Part shown: positions 15,528 to 24,909 of the stretch, piece after piece | How positions within the stretch are numbered: the first letter of the stretch is position 1 | Layout: each line of letters opens with the position of its first letter | NCBI GenBank assembly: GCA_047633055.1 | Contig: JBLIEI010000014.1 | Coordinates: 1-64,000, forward strand | DNA from: CALJFL01 sp047633055 | GTDB lineage: Bacteria > Pseudomonadota > Gammaproteobacteria > Pseudomonadales > Halieaceae | Direction of reading: 5' to 3' | DNA length: 64,000 nt | Notes under the pieces: model-generated | The model's database searches: none | Told to the model about the DNA's origin: nothing | What the model saw: only the letters and a program-made list of their open reading frames with translations | Position numbers and translations under genes: made by a program

Positions 15528-17709
15528 GAAGATTGTCCTCCTCAGCTCTGCGCATCACGTAAAACATCATCGCTAAAAACAGCAGAAATGTGCCGAGATA
15601 GACCTGCGCAGGTCCATTGGTTGCAGTCCTTGGGTAAGCATAGCTCTGGGAGCTTTGGCCTTGCGGGCGCGTGTTGGCGACGGCCTTTTTGCCAAGCAAT
15701 TCACTGGTGGGCCGTGAAATTAATTCTTCGACCGCAACAAAGCTGGTGTAAGGGCTCATTAACTGATGCTTAAGTGCTACCGGTAACACGTCGGCGCGAA
15801 CCGAGTCCTCGTCGCGGCCCAGCACCTTTTTATCCAATAGCCCGGCAATTTTTTGACGGGCCCAGAGGCTCGCAATTCCCGGGTGCTGGTTAAATTGGCT
15901 ATCGCCATCCGGAGCGACCAGCTTGAGCTGTTTTCGCCACTGCTGGTCGCTGAGTCGCCCGCTGATCTCAACTTCCCCTACCGGCTGCTTGTCACCGAAG
16001 TTGACTGCCACCAATACAGGTTCTCCACTGTAAAGATCTGGCACACGCTTTGGCCATACCTCCACCGACACAGGCCAGCTAATGGATATATCCAGGGCGG
16101 CAGGCTCCGCTAGCTGCTCAAATAGCAGACTCATCTTGTCACCGATTTCGGTCAGATCGCCAATATGCGTGTGGGTTCCCCGACCAAAATCCGCGGCTTT
16201 ACGCATGAACCAACTGTTGGGCGCCGAACCAATACCCACGGTAAACAGACGGGTGTCGCCAAGGCGGCTGGCGATTTCCTCGAACAGAGCCAATTCATTA
16301 CCTACTGCCCCGTCAGTGATAAAAACCACTTGGCGCAGGCCGACTTGCTCACGATACAGATCAGGATCGCCTTCTGGAGACAGCGCGCGACGCAGTGCTG
16401 GCAGCATTTCTGTGCCTCCTGAGGCCTTCAGTTGGCGCACAAACTCCTGGGCCCTTTGCACATTGTGCCGGCTGGCTGAAACAGGTTGTTTGTACAACGC
16501 GCGGTGAATGGAGTTGAACTCAATGATATTAAAGCGATCCTGGGAGCTCAGTCGCTGCAGGGCCAGGGCAAGGCTTTTTCTGGCCTGGGCAATAGATACG
16601 CCGCCCATGGAGCCCGAGGTATCCACCACAAAGATAATCTCTCTGGGCAGGGGCGCTGCCATTTTGGTCGAGGTCGGCGGGACAACAAGCATCAACCCAA
16701 AATATTCGTCCCCCACCTGCTCAGTGAACAGGGCCGCCGTCGGCGCAGAGCCGGTGACCGGTTGCCAGCTCAGCACAAAGTCTCTGTCCATTTCCGAGAC
16801 CCCACTTACCAGCTCGATGGAGTAACGCCCCTTATCCCGCGCGAGACTCAATTGGTGATAGGAGGACTCAACTTTCGCCAGTGGCATTCCCATATCCAAT
16901 TGCGCGGTAATTTCAATCGGGTTGAGCGGCGAGCGATCGGAGCCTGAACGCTGGTACTGGGCTGGGGATATAGCGCCTGCATCTGGCACCTGGTCGGTGG
17001 CCATCGCCCAACCCAGGTAGGGGTTCACCTCAACACTTTCAGCGTCTTCGGGATCATGATCTGCTGTTATCGGCGAGCCCGGCATGTAACGGGGCGTTAT
17101 GGTCATGGGAAAGCGCAACGAGAACTCACCCGCTACATAGTCTACCTGCTGCACGTATTCCAGACGCACAGTGATCAGCTCGCCAGGGCCTATATTGGCA
17201 ACCCGGTTAGTGAATATATTGGGGCGCTGCTGCTCAATCAGACTGGCTTTCTTACCGGTTTTTTTTGCGGCCCGGTAGATCGCCTTCGCCTGCGCTTTTT
17301 CCCGCACCTTACCGACAATTTTTCGATCGCCAATCACCAGCTCTAAATAGCGTACGGCGGCCGTTTCCGGCAGTGGAAAACTGTAAACGCCCTCCATCCA
17401 GCGATCGCTGGGATTGCTGAAAGTCTGCTCAAGACTTACCACAGCGACCATGCCGCTAATATCGAAGTGAACTTTACTGCCCTGCACAATCGCCCGACCG
17501 GAGGCACCTTCAGCAGACTGCAGTAGCATATAACCGCCCTCCACCTCGCCCTGCTCTTCCGTCGCGCGCACTAAGCCACCCCCTAGCAGCACTGCCACCA
17601 AAGTGACGCCGATCAGGCGTGGCAGGCAGTGAAAACAGACCCACAGGGCCGAGTTTAGATTTGCAGTCCGACCACCCCCATGACGTTCATGAACCGTTAC
17701 TAAATACAC
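15520..17709 (-). CDS. Dedicated sortase target protein with VIT and von Willebrand A domains
   Basis: This 729-residue exported protein has a hydrophobic N-terminal segment (about 30-48), a VIT domain (about 65-200; VSLEQTFSNPSDRWMEGVYS), and a von Willebrand A domain with an intact MIDAS (VVDTSGSMGG near 365). The C-terminal tail is a sorting signal: YPRTATN, a hydrophobic stretch LGTFLLFLAMMFYVM, then RRAEEDNLRV. The motif YPRTA replaces the classic LPXTG. The adjacent sortase presumably cleaves here. The start is GTG 17709; later in-frame starts are possible. Confidence 0.92.
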   Translation of the reverse strand: MYLVTVHERHGGGRTANLNSALWVCFHCLPRLIGVTLVAVLLGGGLVRATEEQGEVEGGYMLLQSAEGASGRAIVQGSKVHFDISGMVAVVSLEQTFSNPSDRWMEGVYSFPLPETAAVRYLELVIGDRKIVGKVREKAQAKAIYRAAKKTGKKASLIEQQRPNIFTNRVANIGPGELITVRLEYVQQVDYVAGEFSLRFPMTITPRYMPGSPITADHDPEDAESVEVNPYLGWAMATDQVPDAGAISPAQYQRSGSDRSPLNPIEITAQLDMGMPLAKVESSYHQLSLARDKGRYSIELVSGVSEMDRDFVLSWQPVTGSAPTAALFTEQVGDEYFGLMLVVPPTSTKMAAPLPREIIFVVDTSGSMGGVSIAQARKSLALALQRLSSQDRFNIIEFNSIHRALYKQPVSASRHNVQRAQEFVRQLKASGGTEMLPALRRALSPEGDPDLYREQVGLRQVVFITDGAVGNELALFEEIASRLGDTRLFTVGIGSAPNSWFMRKAADFGRGTHTHIGDLTEIGDKMSLLFEQLAEPAALDISISWPVSVEVWPKRVPDLYSGEPVLVAVNFGDKQPVGEVEISGRLSDQQWRKQLKLVAPDGDSQFNQHPGIASLWARQKIAGLLDKKVLGRDEDSVRADVLPVALKHQLMSPYTSFVAVEELISRPTSELLGKKAVANTRPQGQSSQSYAYPRTATNGPAQVYLGTFLLFLAMMFYVMRRAEEDNLRV

Positions 17710-17880
17710 TATCCCTCTCCCGCTTAATGTCGATGAGAGGCATTACACCTGTAATTTATGGCATTCATAGGTAACAATAGTGACGAAGAGACGACAAATT
17801 GTGGCGAATTGTGGCAAGGGCTTGAGCAAATCTCTGGAATTTGGAACTATGGGTATCCCAAAGTCAGGCTCAACAACGCA

Positions 17881-18573
17881 ATGCCCCATCACATCGCTAT
17901 TGTGGAAGATGAACCCACCATCGCTGCGAATTATCGCGATGCCTTACAGCGTCGCGGCTTTCGCGTGAGCGTGCATCGCGACCGATGCAGTGCAAGTCTG
18001 GCCTTTGACCGCGGCATGCCTGATCTCGCCATCATCGACGTCGGTCTGGGTGATGACATTGAAGGCGGCTTCGAGCTCTGCCGCGAACTGCGCAGCCGCT
18101 GCCCCGAACTACCTATCGTATTTCTGACCGCGCGTGATACCGAACTCGACATCATCAGTGGGTTACGACTGGGGGCCGATGATTACCTGACCAAGGACAT
18201 CAGCCAGGCCCATATGCTCGCTCGCATAGTCGCCCTGTTTCGTCGGGTGCAGGCGATGAAATCACCGGTCGCCAAGGAAGATGTTATTAAACAAGGGGAA
18301 CTTGCGGTTAACCTCCAGCGCATGACAGTAACCTGGCAGGAGGAGACGGTCGACTTAACGGTCACGGAATTCTGGATGGTCCACGCGCTGGTGGCTCATC
18401 CCGGCCACGTCAAGAACCGTCAACAACTCATGGATGCGGCCAACGTGGTCCTGGATGACAACACGATCACCTCGCATATAAAACGAATTCGGCGCAAGTT
18501 CCACACTCTTGATCCGCAGTTTAACGCTATCGAAACGGCCTACGGTTTAGGCTACCGCTGGCTATCGAGCTAA
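17881..18573 (+). CDS. Response regulator of the dedicated sortase system
   Basis: An OmpR/PhoB-type regulator. The receiver domain starts IAIVEDEPTIAANYRDALQR, with the probable phospho-acceptor aspartate in LAIIDVGLGDD and the conserved lysine in LGADDYLTKDIS. It is followed by a C-terminal winged helix (TVTEFWMVHALVAHPGHVKN). I use ATG 17881 (MPHHIAIVEDE) because upstream ATG 17758 adds 41 residues that look unrelated. It diverges from the sortase operon, and the region 17710-17880 should hold both promoters. It lies 3 bases before the histidine kinase. Confidence 0.92.
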   Translation: MPHHIAIVEDEPTIAANYRDALQRRGFRVSVHRDRCSASLAFDRGMPDLAIIDVGLGDDIEGGFELCRELRSRCPELPIVFLTARDTELDIISGLRLGADDYLTKDISQAHMLARIVALFRRVQAMKSPVAKEDVIKQGELAVNLQRMTVTWQEETVDLTVTEFWMVHALVAHPGHVKNRQQLMDAANVVLDDNTITSHIKRIRRKFHTLDPQFNAIETAYGLGYRWLSS

Positions 18574-18576
18574 CAG

Positions 18577-20664
18577 ATGAATCTACGGAGACAGTTATTG
18601 TTGGTTAGCCTGCTATTGCTCGCTCTACCCTGGGCCGGTTGTCAGTTTGTGCGTGAAATAGAAGGCACCATGCGCCAGGGACAAGTGCAGTCACTGCAGG
18701 CCACCACTCAGGCGATAGCCGCCGCCCTGCGCGACCAGCCAACGCTGCTATATCCCGACCCGCGTCGTTCCTCAACACTGCCCGCCAAAGACGGCAGCAT
18801 TTATGCCCGTGAGAGTACCGCACCGATTATAGTAGATGGCTACGCCGACGGCTGGGAGCCACGCTATAACACTCGCCTGCGTGCATCCATTGATGAGACT
18901 GAGTTTGCCGTGCAGTACCAGGCTCACACCCGTGACAGCAGGCTTTATCTACTATTTCAGGTAGAAGATCCCAGCGTTATATTTCACAACCCGGGGATTT
19001 CACGGGAGGCCAATGGCGACCGGTTAATACTGCAGACCTGGCTTGCGAACAAGCGCCAGCAATACGTCATCGCCAGTGCAGCGCCAGGCGTGGTACGAGC
19101 GCAATTTGGCGGCCGACGCCACCCCGGGATCAATCCTGCTCGCATTCATGGCGTGTGGCAGGACGCCGCCAATGGCTATACCCTGGAACTGGAAATGCCT
19201 CTTTCACTCATAGGAGAGCGTCTCGGGTTTTTTATCATCAACGCAAGCAGCGGCAGCGGCAAGATTCTGGGCACAGTTGGCAACATAGATGCCCTGCGCA
19301 CAGCGGCGCCCCCCTGGCTAATTCATTCGCCAGCACTGTTACCGGAAGTGCTGCAGCCCTTCGCGCAACTAGGCGGTACCGTCACAGTCTTTGATAGAGG
19401 AAACTGGCAGCTGGCTGAAGCGCAACCGAATCTGGAGGACGCTAACCCGATCGACGGGGATGAGCAGGAAACCTTCTGGCTACTCAAATTACTTTACCGC
19501 AGCATTCTAGCCGAAGAGCCGCTACCCGCGCTGCACCCAACCGACGATACAGGCCAGCGTCAGTCGGTAGAAATTAGCGCGGCTCTGGCTGGCCGCGCTG
19601 AAAGTCGATGGTACGGCAGCCAATCGGGCGGTGCGCGGGCTACCCTATCATCAGCTGCACCCATTATTGACCAAAATATTGTTATTGGTGCTGTGGTCGT
19701 ACAACAGAACAGCGAGCAGTACCTTTCTCTGACTGATCGCGCATTCAGCCGACTGCTTGGCTACAGCTTCCTAGCCCTGGTAATCGCCAGTATGGGGCTT
19801 TTAGGTTACGCCACGGTGTTAAGTTGGCGGATAAAGCAGCTGAGTATAGCCGCAGCCAATGTCGTGCAAAGAGATCGATCTGTGGGTAAAAACTTTCCGC
19901 GAAGTCAGGCCAAGGATGAGATTGGTGAACTGTCACGACGTTATGCCGATCTACTGACAGAGCTGGGGGAATACAATGAGTACCTGCGAACGTTAAGTAG
20001 CAAACTATCGCATGAGTTACGAACCCCCATTGCTGTCATCCAGTCCTCACTGGACAATCTTGAACAATCGCAGGACTCAGCGGGAGAACGGGAAATCTAT
20101 GTACAACGAGCCAGAGAGGGGCTAAGTAGACTTGCAGGGATTTTGACGGCGATGAGTGAGTCTTCGCGAGTAGAAGAAAGCATTTACAGCAGCAACAATA
20201 CAGCCATTGATCTTCAGCCGTTATTAAACGAACTGCAAGCAGCTTACGCTGCCGTCTACCCGACATTCGATATCCGGCTAGATTGCTCGGTTTCTATTGC
20301 AGAAACTTACGGTTCAGCTGATCTGTTGGTTCAGGCGCTGGACAAGCTGCTGGAGAATGCTGCCTCATTCTCCAAACCCGGCGGCGTCATTACCTTAGAG
20401 CTTAACGAGAGCGAGCAGAAAAAAGCCTGGTTAATATCGGTAACCAATACCGGCTCCAGCCTGCCTGAAGACATGAAGAATCGCTTGTTTGAACCTATGG
20501 TTTCGGTGCGCAGTTCGGCCAGCACCGAGCAGGTACACCTGGGCTTGGGCTTGCATATCGTGTCGTTGATCTGCGCATCTTTCAATGGATCCGTATTCGC
20601 TGAAAACCTTGCCGATAGTCAAGGCGTGCGATTTTCTCTAGGCTTACCCAAACATCCTACATAA
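18577..20664 (+). CDS. Sensor histidine kinase of the dedicated sortase system
   Basis: This 695-residue membrane kinase has an N-terminal membrane segment (about 5-20) and a long periplasmic part with a carbohydrate-binding-like beta domain (PIIVDGYADGWEP onward). A second membrane helix lies near 392-415, then a HAMP-like linker, HisKA with SHELRTPIAVIQSSLDN (histidine near 480), and an ATPase domain with LLENAASFSK and LGLGLHIVSL. It fits the kinase family that always accompanies the marine-type sortase. It probably senses the envelope and controls the target-sortase operon; the signal is unknown. Confidence 0.92.
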   Translation: MNLRRQLLLVSLLLLALPWAGCQFVREIEGTMRQGQVQSLQATTQAIAAALRDQPTLLYPDPRRSSTLPAKDGSIYARESTAPIIVDGYADGWEPRYNTRLRASIDETEFAVQYQAHTRDSRLYLLFQVEDPSVIFHNPGISREANGDRLILQTWLANKRQQYVIASAAPGVVRAQFGGRRHPGINPARIHGVWQDAANGYTLELEMPLSLIGERLGFFIINASSGSGKILGTVGNIDALRTAAPPWLIHSPALLPEVLQPFAQLGGTVTVFDRGNWQLAEAQPNLEDANPIDGDEQETFWLLKLLYRSILAEEPLPALHPTDDTGQRQSVEISAALAGRAESRWYGSQSGGARATLSSAAPIIDQNIVIGAVVVQQNSEQYLSLTDRAFSRLLGYSFLALVIASMGLLGYATVLSWRIKQLSIAAANVVQRDRSVGKNFPRSQAKDEIGELSRRYADLLTELGEYNEYLRTLSSKLSHELRTPIAVIQSSLDNLEQSQDSAGEREIYVQRAREGLSRLAGILTAMSESSRVEESIYSSNNTAIDLQPLLNELQAAYAAVYPTFDIRLDCSVSIAETYGSADLLVQALDKLLENAASFSKPGGVITLELNESEQKKAWLISVTNTGSSLPEDMKNRLFEPMVSVRSSASTEQVHLGLGLHIVSLICASFNGSVFAENLADSQGVRFSLGLPKHPT

Positions 20665-20736
20665 TAAATCAAGCCACTGACGGTCGTAGTCGTGTCGCTG
20701 GCGCACAGGTTTAAAATAGTCACCACTATGACACTG

Positions 20737-22755
20737 TTAGGCAATAAAAGCCTGCTGCTTGATTTCCGTTAACTGATCGCGAAGGTTTGCGGCCTGCTCA
20801 AATTCCAAATTCTTGGCATGCTCGTGCATCTGTCGCTCCAGTTGTTGCATTTTACGCGCCAGCGCCGCTGGCGATAATCTGGCAAGTTCCGCTGCATAAC
20901 TCGCTCGCTCCTCCGCGACCCTCCTGCCCTTGGCATTGGCTTTGGTCGGCATGCGCCTGGAGCCCTCCATAATATCCTGCACCGATTTCACTACCCCTCT
21001 GGGGATAATGCCATGCTCGGCATTGTGGGCCAGTTGCTTGTTCCTCCGGCGGGTGGTCTCTGCGATGGCGCGCTCCATCGAACCGGTCATCTTATCTGCG
21101 TATAAAATAGCCCGACCATTAATGTGGCGAGCCGCGCGGCCAATCGTCTGAATGAGGGAGCGATCAGAACGCAGGAAACCCTCCTTGTCCGCGTCGAGTA
21201 TCGCCACCAACGACACCTCGGGCATATCGAGCCCCTCTCGCAAGAGATTAATACCCACCAACACATCAAACTCTCCGAGTCGAAGATCGCGGATGATTTC
21301 CACCCGCTCCACGGTATCGATATCAGAGTGCAAATAGCGGACCCGCACGCCGTTATCACTGAGGTATTCAGTGAGATCCTCAGACATTCGCTTGGTCAGG
21401 GTGGTCACAATAACCCGCTCATCACGCGCGACCGTCACCGCGATCTGTAGCATGAGATCGTCTACTTGATTGATCGCAGGTAAAACTTCTATATCAGGAT
21501 CGACAAGGCCCGTAGGTCTTACTAACTGCTCTACCGTGCGCCCGGCATGCTCCTTTTCATACTTCCCCGGGGTAGCTGAAACGTAAATTGCCTGAGGCGC
21601 AAGTCGCTCCCACTCCTCAAATTTCAGGGGTCGATTGTCCAGCGCTGAAGGTAACCGAAAACCGTACTCCACCAAGGTTTCCTTGCGTGAGCGATCGCCT
21701 TTGAACATTGCACCGATCTGGGGAATACTGGCGTGCGATTCGTCAACGATCACCAGCGCGTTGTCTGGCAGGTACTCGAACAGCGTGGGTGGCGGCTCGC
21801 CGGACGCCCGACCAGACAGGTAGCGGGAGTAGTTTTCAATGCCCTGGCAGTAACCCAACTCGCGGATCATCTCTAGATCATACAGGGTGCGCTGCTGCAG
21901 ACGCTGGGCTTCAACCAGCTTTTCGTGCTCCTTCAGCTGCTTCAAACGGACCTTCAACTCGGCCTCGATATGCTCAACCGCACCCAACATAACGTCCTTA
22001 CCAGTGACGTAATGACTCTTTGGGAAGATCGTCACACGGGGCACCCTGGCCTCGACTGCACCCGTCAGAGGATCGAACAACGAGAGGCTTTCAATTTCTT
22101 CGTCAAACAATTCAACGCGAATCGCCTCGTATTCCGAATCGGCAGGGAAAATATCGATCACATCTCCCCGAACACGATAGGTTCCGCGCTGGAAATCCAC
22201 ATCGTTGCGGGTGTATTGCAGCTCAGCAAGGTGTCTAAGCACTCCGCGCTGATCAATCACTTCACCCCGGGAGAGATGCATCACCATTTTAAAATAGGCT
22301 TCGGGGTCACCCAGACCATAAATCGCCGATACCGTGGCGACTACCAGGCAATCTTCTCGTTCCAGCAGGGCCTTGGTCGCCGATAGACGCATCTGCTCGA
22401 TATGCTCGTTGACCGAGGCATCCTTCTCAATAAAGGTGTCTGAGGAAGGCACGTAGGCCTCAGGCTGAAAATAATCGTAATAAGAGACGAAGTATTCCAC
22501 GGCATTGTTGGGGAAAAACTCCTTGAACTCGCCGTAGAGCTGGGCCGCCAAGGTCTTGTTGTGGGCCATGATAATGGTCGGCCGCTGCAGCTTCTCAATC
22601 ACTTTGGCCACGGTGAAGGTTTTACCGGATCCGGTAACCCCGAGTAGAATTTGCGAGGCCAAACCGGCCTGCACCCCTTCCACAAGCTGTTTTATAGCCT
22701 CTGGTTGGTCACCGGCGGGTTCAAAACTGGATTTCACTTGAAAAGGGCGGGTCAT
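20737..22755 (-). CDS. uvrB: Excinuclease ABC subunit B
   Basis: The UvrB helicase-like subunit of nucleotide excision repair, started at ATG 22755 (MTRPFQVKSSFEPAGDQPEA) with GGAG 5 bases upstream; 672 residues. It has Walker A GVTGSGKT, the beta-hairpin region YYDYFQPEAYVPSSDTFIEK, DESHASIPQI, and a C-terminal UVR domain (LERQMHEHAKNLEFEQAANL) that contacts UvrC. It is convergent with the kinase gene. Confidence 0.98.
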   Translation of the reverse strand: MTRPFQVKSSFEPAGDQPEAIKQLVEGVQAGLASQILLGVTGSGKTFTVAKVIEKLQRPTIIMAHNKTLAAQLYGEFKEFFPNNAVEYFVSYYDYFQPEAYVPSSDTFIEKDASVNEHIEQMRLSATKALLEREDCLVVATVSAIYGLGDPEAYFKMVMHLSRGEVIDQRGVLRHLAELQYTRNDVDFQRGTYRVRGDVIDIFPADSEYEAIRVELFDEEIESLSLFDPLTGAVEARVPRVTIFPKSHYVTGKDVMLGAVEHIEAELKVRLKQLKEHEKLVEAQRLQQRTLYDLEMIRELGYCQGIENYSRYLSGRASGEPPPTLFEYLPDNALVIVDESHASIPQIGAMFKGDRSRKETLVEYGFRLPSALDNRPLKFEEWERLAPQAIYVSATPGKYEKEHAGRTVEQLVRPTGLVDPDIEVLPAINQVDDLMLQIAVTVARDERVIVTTLTKRMSEDLTEYLSDNGVRVRYLHSDIDTVERVEIIRDLRLGEFDVLVGINLLREGLDMPEVSLVAILDADKEGFLRSDRSLIQTIGRAARHINGRAILYADKMTGSMERAIAETTRRRNKQLAHNAEHGIIPRGVVKSVQDIMEGSRRMPTKANAKGRRVAEERASYAAELARLSPAALARKMQQLERQMHEHAKNLEFEQAANLRDQLTEIKQQAFIA

Positions 22756-22870
22756 ACAACTCCGGCGGGTGTGCGGGGTCAAAACAGCCCTGCATTATCA
22801 TCTACATACGCAAGAATTGCAGCCTGTAGATCGCTCTGAAGGTGATTATGTAATATTCCCGATTTAGCGG

Positions 22871-22899
22871 TTGACCGAACCCACCGTCGACATTAATAT
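22871..22899 (+). promoter_or_regulatory. Promoter of tRNA-Asn
   Basis: TTGACC (22871-22876) and TAATAT (22894-22899) are spaced by exactly 17 bases, followed by a GC-rich discriminator, about 24 bases before the tRNA. It remains intact after the insertion. Confidence 0.75.
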
Positions 22900-22922
22900 A
22901 CGCGGCCTCAGGTTATTACCAT

Positions 22923-22998
22923 TCCGCTTTAGCTCAGTTGGTAGAGCAATTGACTGTTAATCAATGGGTCGCTGGTTCGAGCCCAGCAAGCGGAGCCA
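22923..22998 (+). tRNA. tRNA-Asn (GTT anticodon), integration target
   Basis: A 76-base cloverleaf. The acceptor TCCGCTT pairs with AAGCGGA, the D-arm is GCTCAGTTGGTAGAGC, the anticodon loop is CTGTTAA (anticodon GTT), the T-arm is GGTTCGAGCC, and CCA is encoded. From base 22953 to the CCA it is identical to a second copy at 33820-33865, so the element enters at the 3' half and leaves the tRNA whole. Confidence 0.98.
22953..22998 (+). repeat. attL: 46-bp direct repeat (tRNA-Asn 3' end)
   Basis: Identical over 46 bases to 33820-33865. It begins inside the anticodon arm (ACTGTTAATCAATGG) and ends with GCCA. Confidence 0.97.
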
Positions 22999-23003
22999 GA
23001 TAC

Positions 23004-23038
23004 AACCCCCGTAAACGTTAAGTTTCGGGGGTTTTTTT
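23004..23038 (+). terminator. Rho-independent terminator after tRNA-Asn (carried by the element)
   Basis: The stem ACCCCCG (23005-23011) pairs with CGGGGGT (23026-23032), extended by AAAC/GTTT inside, then a T run to 23038. It lies inside the element and replaces the tRNA's native terminator, which now sits beyond attR at 33887-33912. Confidence 0.88.
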
Positions 23039-23070
23039 ATGCCAAAAATAACGCAATAAATCCAAAAATA

Positions 23071-23116
23071 GTCCTATATTAGGACACTAGCAATTGTTTT
23101 TAGTTGCGGCTATACT
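23071..23116 (+). promoter_or_regulatory. Candidate operator and promoter of the integrase gene
   Basis: A perfect palindrome GTCCTA-TAT-TAGGAC (23071-23085) is followed by a good -10, TATACT (23111-23116). An inverted copy of the integrase repeat overlaps at about 23100-23111. No good -35 is seen. The arrangement suggests control of int by a repressor and by Int itself; this is inference. Confidence 0.4.
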
Positions 23117-23191
23117 TTGTGGATCGCGTACCGGAACGCAACAAGATGCAAACCGACGCAATGGGGTGAAAAGTCCAAGGCAGTTCGAAAC

Positions 23192-23215
23192 TGCCGCAAC
23201 TATTGCCGCAACTAT
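23192..23215 (+). repeat. Left pair of 12-bp repeats (candidate integrase arm sites)
   Basis: TGCCGCAACTAT occurs twice in tandem (23192-23203 and 23204-23215). The same tandem pair, with one change, lies near attR at 33749-33772. A related inverted copy (TAGTTGCGGC) is at 23101-23110. Confidence 0.75.
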
Positions 23216-23271
23216 TTTGACCCAATGACTAAAATGTTGCGAACCAATGATCGTATTTTCAAGGGCAATGC

Positions 23272-24585
23272 ATGGCAATTCCAGAGGAAAGGACGTTCTC
23301 GAACGATACGCGGCTCCAATCGATCAAATGGCCTGGCGGATGCCGAGAGCCAAGACTCGATTTTGTCGACACACAAGAGGCTGGCCTCCGGTTCCGGATC
23401 ACCCCCAAGGGAAAGCGCACTTTCGTCTATCGCTACTTTCCGAACGGCAGCAAGACCGGCAAACAGGTAACCTTGGGCACCTACCCCGCATACACCCTCA
23501 AGGAGGCGCGGGAACAGGTTCGGCAATTACGGAAGTCACGGGAAAGCGGAATCGACCCAAAGGTCGCCCTTGCCGACCAAAAACGGGCAGCGGCCGAAGC
23601 TGCTACCCCTGCCGAGGGTCGCTCGGCGCACTACACTGTGAACGCCCTTTGCAGGGAGTGGCTCGACGATGTGCAAAATACAAAATCGAATAACACCTAT
23701 AAGCAATATAAACACGTGGTTGAAAACTGGATAAAGCCCGAGCTCGGCACTATCGCAGTTGCAAACGTTGGGCGGGACGATATCGCCAATATGCGACAGG
23801 CAATCCTAAGCAAGCGACATCGAAAAACAGGAAAGCCTCTAAACACACTCGCAAACAGATTGCAGGCGATCACGCGGGCCATGTTCAATTGGTGTATCGA
23901 AAACCGGAGCCAGAAAAGTGGGATCGAACTCAATCCGGTTAATGGCCGCCAGAAATGGGGGGGCAAAGAAAATCCGCTTCGGCTGACCCTCCCCCCGCTA
24001 ACGATCGACGCGGTTGCAAAAATCATCTACTACGCCCGAGAGTCAAAGGCCAGCGACGCTATCCGGCTTTGTATCGAACTATGCTGGCGGATTGGACTTA
24101 GGCCGACTGAGGCCCGCACCGCCAAAAAGGGCGACTTTGATTTAAAGGCAAATATCTGGACGATACCCAAAACAAAAAACGGTATTCCCCTTCGTGTGAT
24201 GTTGCCCAGCCAGGTCGCAAAGATAATCAAGAACTATCTCGACACGCACAAATTCAATAAGTCCGACTCCATTTTCCGGAAATCCAGGGGGACAGGCCCT
24301 ATGGACGCAAAACGAATCCAAAAAGTAATGACCGCGCTTCACGACAACGAGCTATATGGCGGGAAAATGCACATCTCGCGACACGCCTTTATGTCATGGG
24401 CGAAAGCGAACAAGATCGGGCTCGACGTCCGCAACCGACTTACAAACCACGTCGACCGAAGCATCGATGCCACATACTCCCATGCAGACCTCGACGACGA
24501 GGCTCGCGAAGCATGGCATCGATATAGCAATGAGATCGAGCGCGAGATAAAGAAACTGCAAAAGAATTCGCCTAAAAAGCGATAA
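23272..24585 (+). CDS. int: Tyrosine recombinase/integrase
   Basis: This 437-residue integrase is of the P4-like type. The N-terminal DUF4102-like domain contains AGLRFRITPKGKRTFVYRYF and VTLGTYPAYTLKEAREQVRQ. A SAM-like core-binding domain (about 120-220) follows, then a C-terminal catalytic domain. Catalytic residues are visible: arginine in IGLRPTEART (near 277), HxxR in HISRHAFMSW (near 367-370), and the nucleophile tyrosine in DATYSHADLD (near 402). It catalyses site-specific integration and excision at tRNA-Asn. It reads away from attL, as is normal for this class. Confidence 0.96.
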   Translation: MAIPEERTFSNDTRLQSIKWPGGCREPRLDFVDTQEAGLRFRITPKGKRTFVYRYFPNGSKTGKQVTLGTYPAYTLKEAREQVRQLRKSRESGIDPKVALADQKRAAAEAATPAEGRSAHYTVNALCREWLDDVQNTKSNNTYKQYKHVVENWIKPELGTIAVANVGRDDIANMRQAILSKRHRKTGKPLNTLANRLQAITRAMFNWCIENRSQKSGIELNPVNGRQKWGGKENPLRLTLPPLTIDAVAKIIYYARESKASDAIRLCIELCWRIGLRPTEARTAKKGDFDLKANIWTIPKTKNGIPLRVMLPSQVAKIIKNYLDTHKFNKSDSIFRKSRGTGPMDAKRIQKVMTALHDNELYGGKMHISRHAFMSWAKANKIGLDVRNRLTNHVDRSIDATYSHADLDDEAREAWHRYSNEIEREIKKLQKNSPKKR

Positions 24586-24589
24586 AATC

Positions 24590-24619
24590 GGGGGTGAAGG
24601 TGAACCACCACCAACCCCC
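24590..24619 (+). terminator. Hairpin after the integrase gene
   Basis: GGGGGT (24590-24595) pairs with ACCCCC (24614-24619), with an inner GGTG/CACC pair. There is no T run, so it may be a weak terminator or a processing hairpin. Confidence 0.45.
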
Positions 24620-24654
24620 CCTAATCAAAGTACGACTAAAAAGGTAATCGTAAA

Positions 24655-24909
24655 ATGACTGATAACAATTCTACTACTAACAACAGCAATACGCCCTCTG
24701 CCAGGTCTGCCGGAGAAATCTGCAACCTGGCGGCCTCACTTGGCGCCCTGTGCGACGACGCACTCGACAACCCCCAGCAGGTAACGTCCGCCCAGCTCGT
24801 CGCCATGAAAGCCCTGGCGGGCAATATTGGCGCGCTTGCCGATCATATTGGCGGGGGTGGGTATCGAACCGATGCGCTCGAATGGATGGGGGTGAACCCA
24901 AATGCCTAG
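24655..24909 (+). CDS. Uncharacterised small element protein
   Basis: An 84-residue acidic protein with an N-terminal Asn/Ser-rich stretch (MTDNNSTTNNSNTPSARSAG) and two short helices (EICNLAASLGALCDDALDNP; QLVAMKALAGNIGALADHIG). An AAGG site precedes ATG 24655. It overlaps the next gene by 8 bases, so they are co-translated. No family recognised. Confidence 0.65.
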   Translation: MTDNNSTTNNSNTPSARSAGEICNLAASLGALCDDALDNPQQVTSAQLVAMKALAGNIGALADHIGGGGYRTDALEWMGVNPNA

